From the NCBI GenBank assembly GCA_035762565.1, contig DASTOJ010000061.1, forward strand, positions 1 to 5,369: a DNA stretch of 5,369 nt, read 5' to 3'. Below the pieces are notes generated by a model. The model was not told the origin of the DNA. It worked only from the letters and a program-made list of their open reading frames with translations, and did no database searches. The position numbers were made by a program, and so were the translations under genes. Every line of letters starts with the position of its first letter. Positions within the stretch are counted from its first letter, which is position 1. Source of the DNA: AR5 sp035762565 (GTDB lineage: Bacteria; Methylomirabilota; Methylomirabilia; Rokubacteriales; CSP1-6). This document shows, one piece after another, positions 4,838 to 5,369 of the stretch.

Positions 4838-5369
4838 GAGCCTGGCCGAGGTAGACCTCGACGACGCGGGGCGTCCGCATGACCTCGTGCGGGCCGCCCT
4901 CGGCGATCACCTCGCCCTCGTTGAGGACGACCACGCGGTGCGACAGCTCGAGCACCGCGCGCATGAGGTGCTCGACGAAGACGATGGCCACGCCGCGCGC
5001 GTGGATCTCGCGGATGAGGCGGATGGCGGCGGCGATCTCGCCGGGGTTGAGCCCGGAGAGCACCTCGTCGAGCAGGATCACGCGCGGGCGCCCGGCCAGC
5101 GCGCGCGCCAGCTCGAGGAACTTGCGCTCGTGCAGGTTCAGCTCGTGGGGAAGCGCGGCGGCCCGGCGGCCGAGGCCCGTGAACTCGAGCCAGCGGCGGG
5201 CCTCGTCCCGGGCCTCCCGCGGCGAGCAGCGCGCGGCTCCGAAGGTGGCCGCCAGCGCCACGTTGGCGAGCGCGGTGAAGTGGGCGAACGGCCGGGGGAT
5301 CTGGTAGGTGCGCGAGACGCCGAGCCCGGCGATCTCGTGGGCCGCGCGTCCCGTCAGCGTCTCGGTGCC
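4827..5369 (-). CDS. livG: LivG-type ABC transporter ATP-binding protein, cut by window edge (C-terminal 180 aa)
   Basis: This is the partner ATPase of livF in the same importer. The reading frame stays open to the right edge, so the N-terminus with Walker A is outside the window. What is seen (numbering from the first visible residue): the Q-loop region GVSRTYQIPRPFAHFTALANV with Q23, Walker B VILLDE (97-102), SGLNPGE as D-loop, and the switch histidine H134 in FVEHLMRAV. The ABC signature is unusual: where LSGGQ would be, the protein has ELNLHERKFLELARAL, although residues after it still align. Some LivG-like proteins with LTL--RK-LE in this place are known, so this is a subfamily trait and not damage. 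The GTG at 5261 is internal, not a start. Permease and binding-protein genes are expected upstream, beyond the window. Confidence 0.92.
   Translation of the reverse strand, partial: GTETLTGRAAHEIAGLGVSRTYQIPRPFAHFTALANVALAATFGAARCSPREARDEARRWLEFTGLGRRAAALPHELNLHERKFLELARALAGRPRVILLDEVLSGLNPGEIAAAIRLIREIHARGVAIVFVEHLMRAVLELSHRVVVLNEGEVIAEGGPHEVMRTPRVVEVYLGQAHVA

Noticed and set aside
5259..5261. GTG as the start of a 144-aa ABC ATPase
   Set aside because: The frame continues upstream with conserved LivG sequence (Q-loop region TYQIPRPF) to the window edge, so this codon is an internal valine.
1..5369. CRISPR array, tRNA, rRNA or riboswitch
   Set aside because: No regularly spaced repeats were seen, and no tRNA- or rRNA-like sequence was recognised; intergenic gaps are all under 85 nt, apart from the gene-sized IS itself.

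Overview
The window is very GC-rich (by eye about two-thirds G+C) and has tightly packed genes. Its set of family III CoA-transferase, Liv-type ABC ATPases and extradiol-type dioxygenase suits a free-living soil or sediment bacterium that uses many organic acids or aromatic compounds. The protein style recalls high-GC Proteobacteria or Candidatus Rokubacteria (Methylomirabilota). That placement is an impression from sequence style and has not been tested.

Positions 1-1151 hold one complete insertion sequence of the IS630 family. It has a single uninterrupted transposase gene on the minus strand, matching terminal inverted repeats, and a TA duplication inside CTAG at both ends. The window begins exactly at its outer edge. 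Positions 1152-1230 hold a 14-bp perfect hairpin and no gene. A small Phd/YefM-type antitoxin gene (1231-1488, plus strand) follows with no toxin beside it. It is followed after 25 nt by a family III (CaiB/BaiF/formyl-CoA transferase-like) acyl-CoA transferase (1514-2719, plus strand).

Two GC-rich hairpins at 2727-2787 lie between this plus-strand unit and a converging minus-strand operon. Read in transcription order from the right edge, the operon is livG (truncated by the window end), livF, a two-domain vicinal-oxygen-chelate extradiol dioxygenase, and a small cupin. Gene junctions are an 11-nt overlap, a 13-nt gap with a perfect Shine-Dalgarno, and a 10-nt gap with a Shine-Dalgarno, so co-transcription is very likely. 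The simplest reading is an uptake-plus-catabolism cassette: a HAAT-family ABC importer brings in an organic acid or aromatic substrate, the dioxygenase cleaves a catechol-like intermediate, and the cupin plays an accessory or unknown role. The CoA-transferase could activate a related acid, but it is on the opposite strand and its link is only by position.

I found no clearly novel system. The points most worth a second look are the toxin-less antitoxin with a possible relic of a toxin start codon, the dioxygenase-cupin pair joined to Liv ATPases, the non-canonical ABC signature in LivG, and the hairpin next to the IS.
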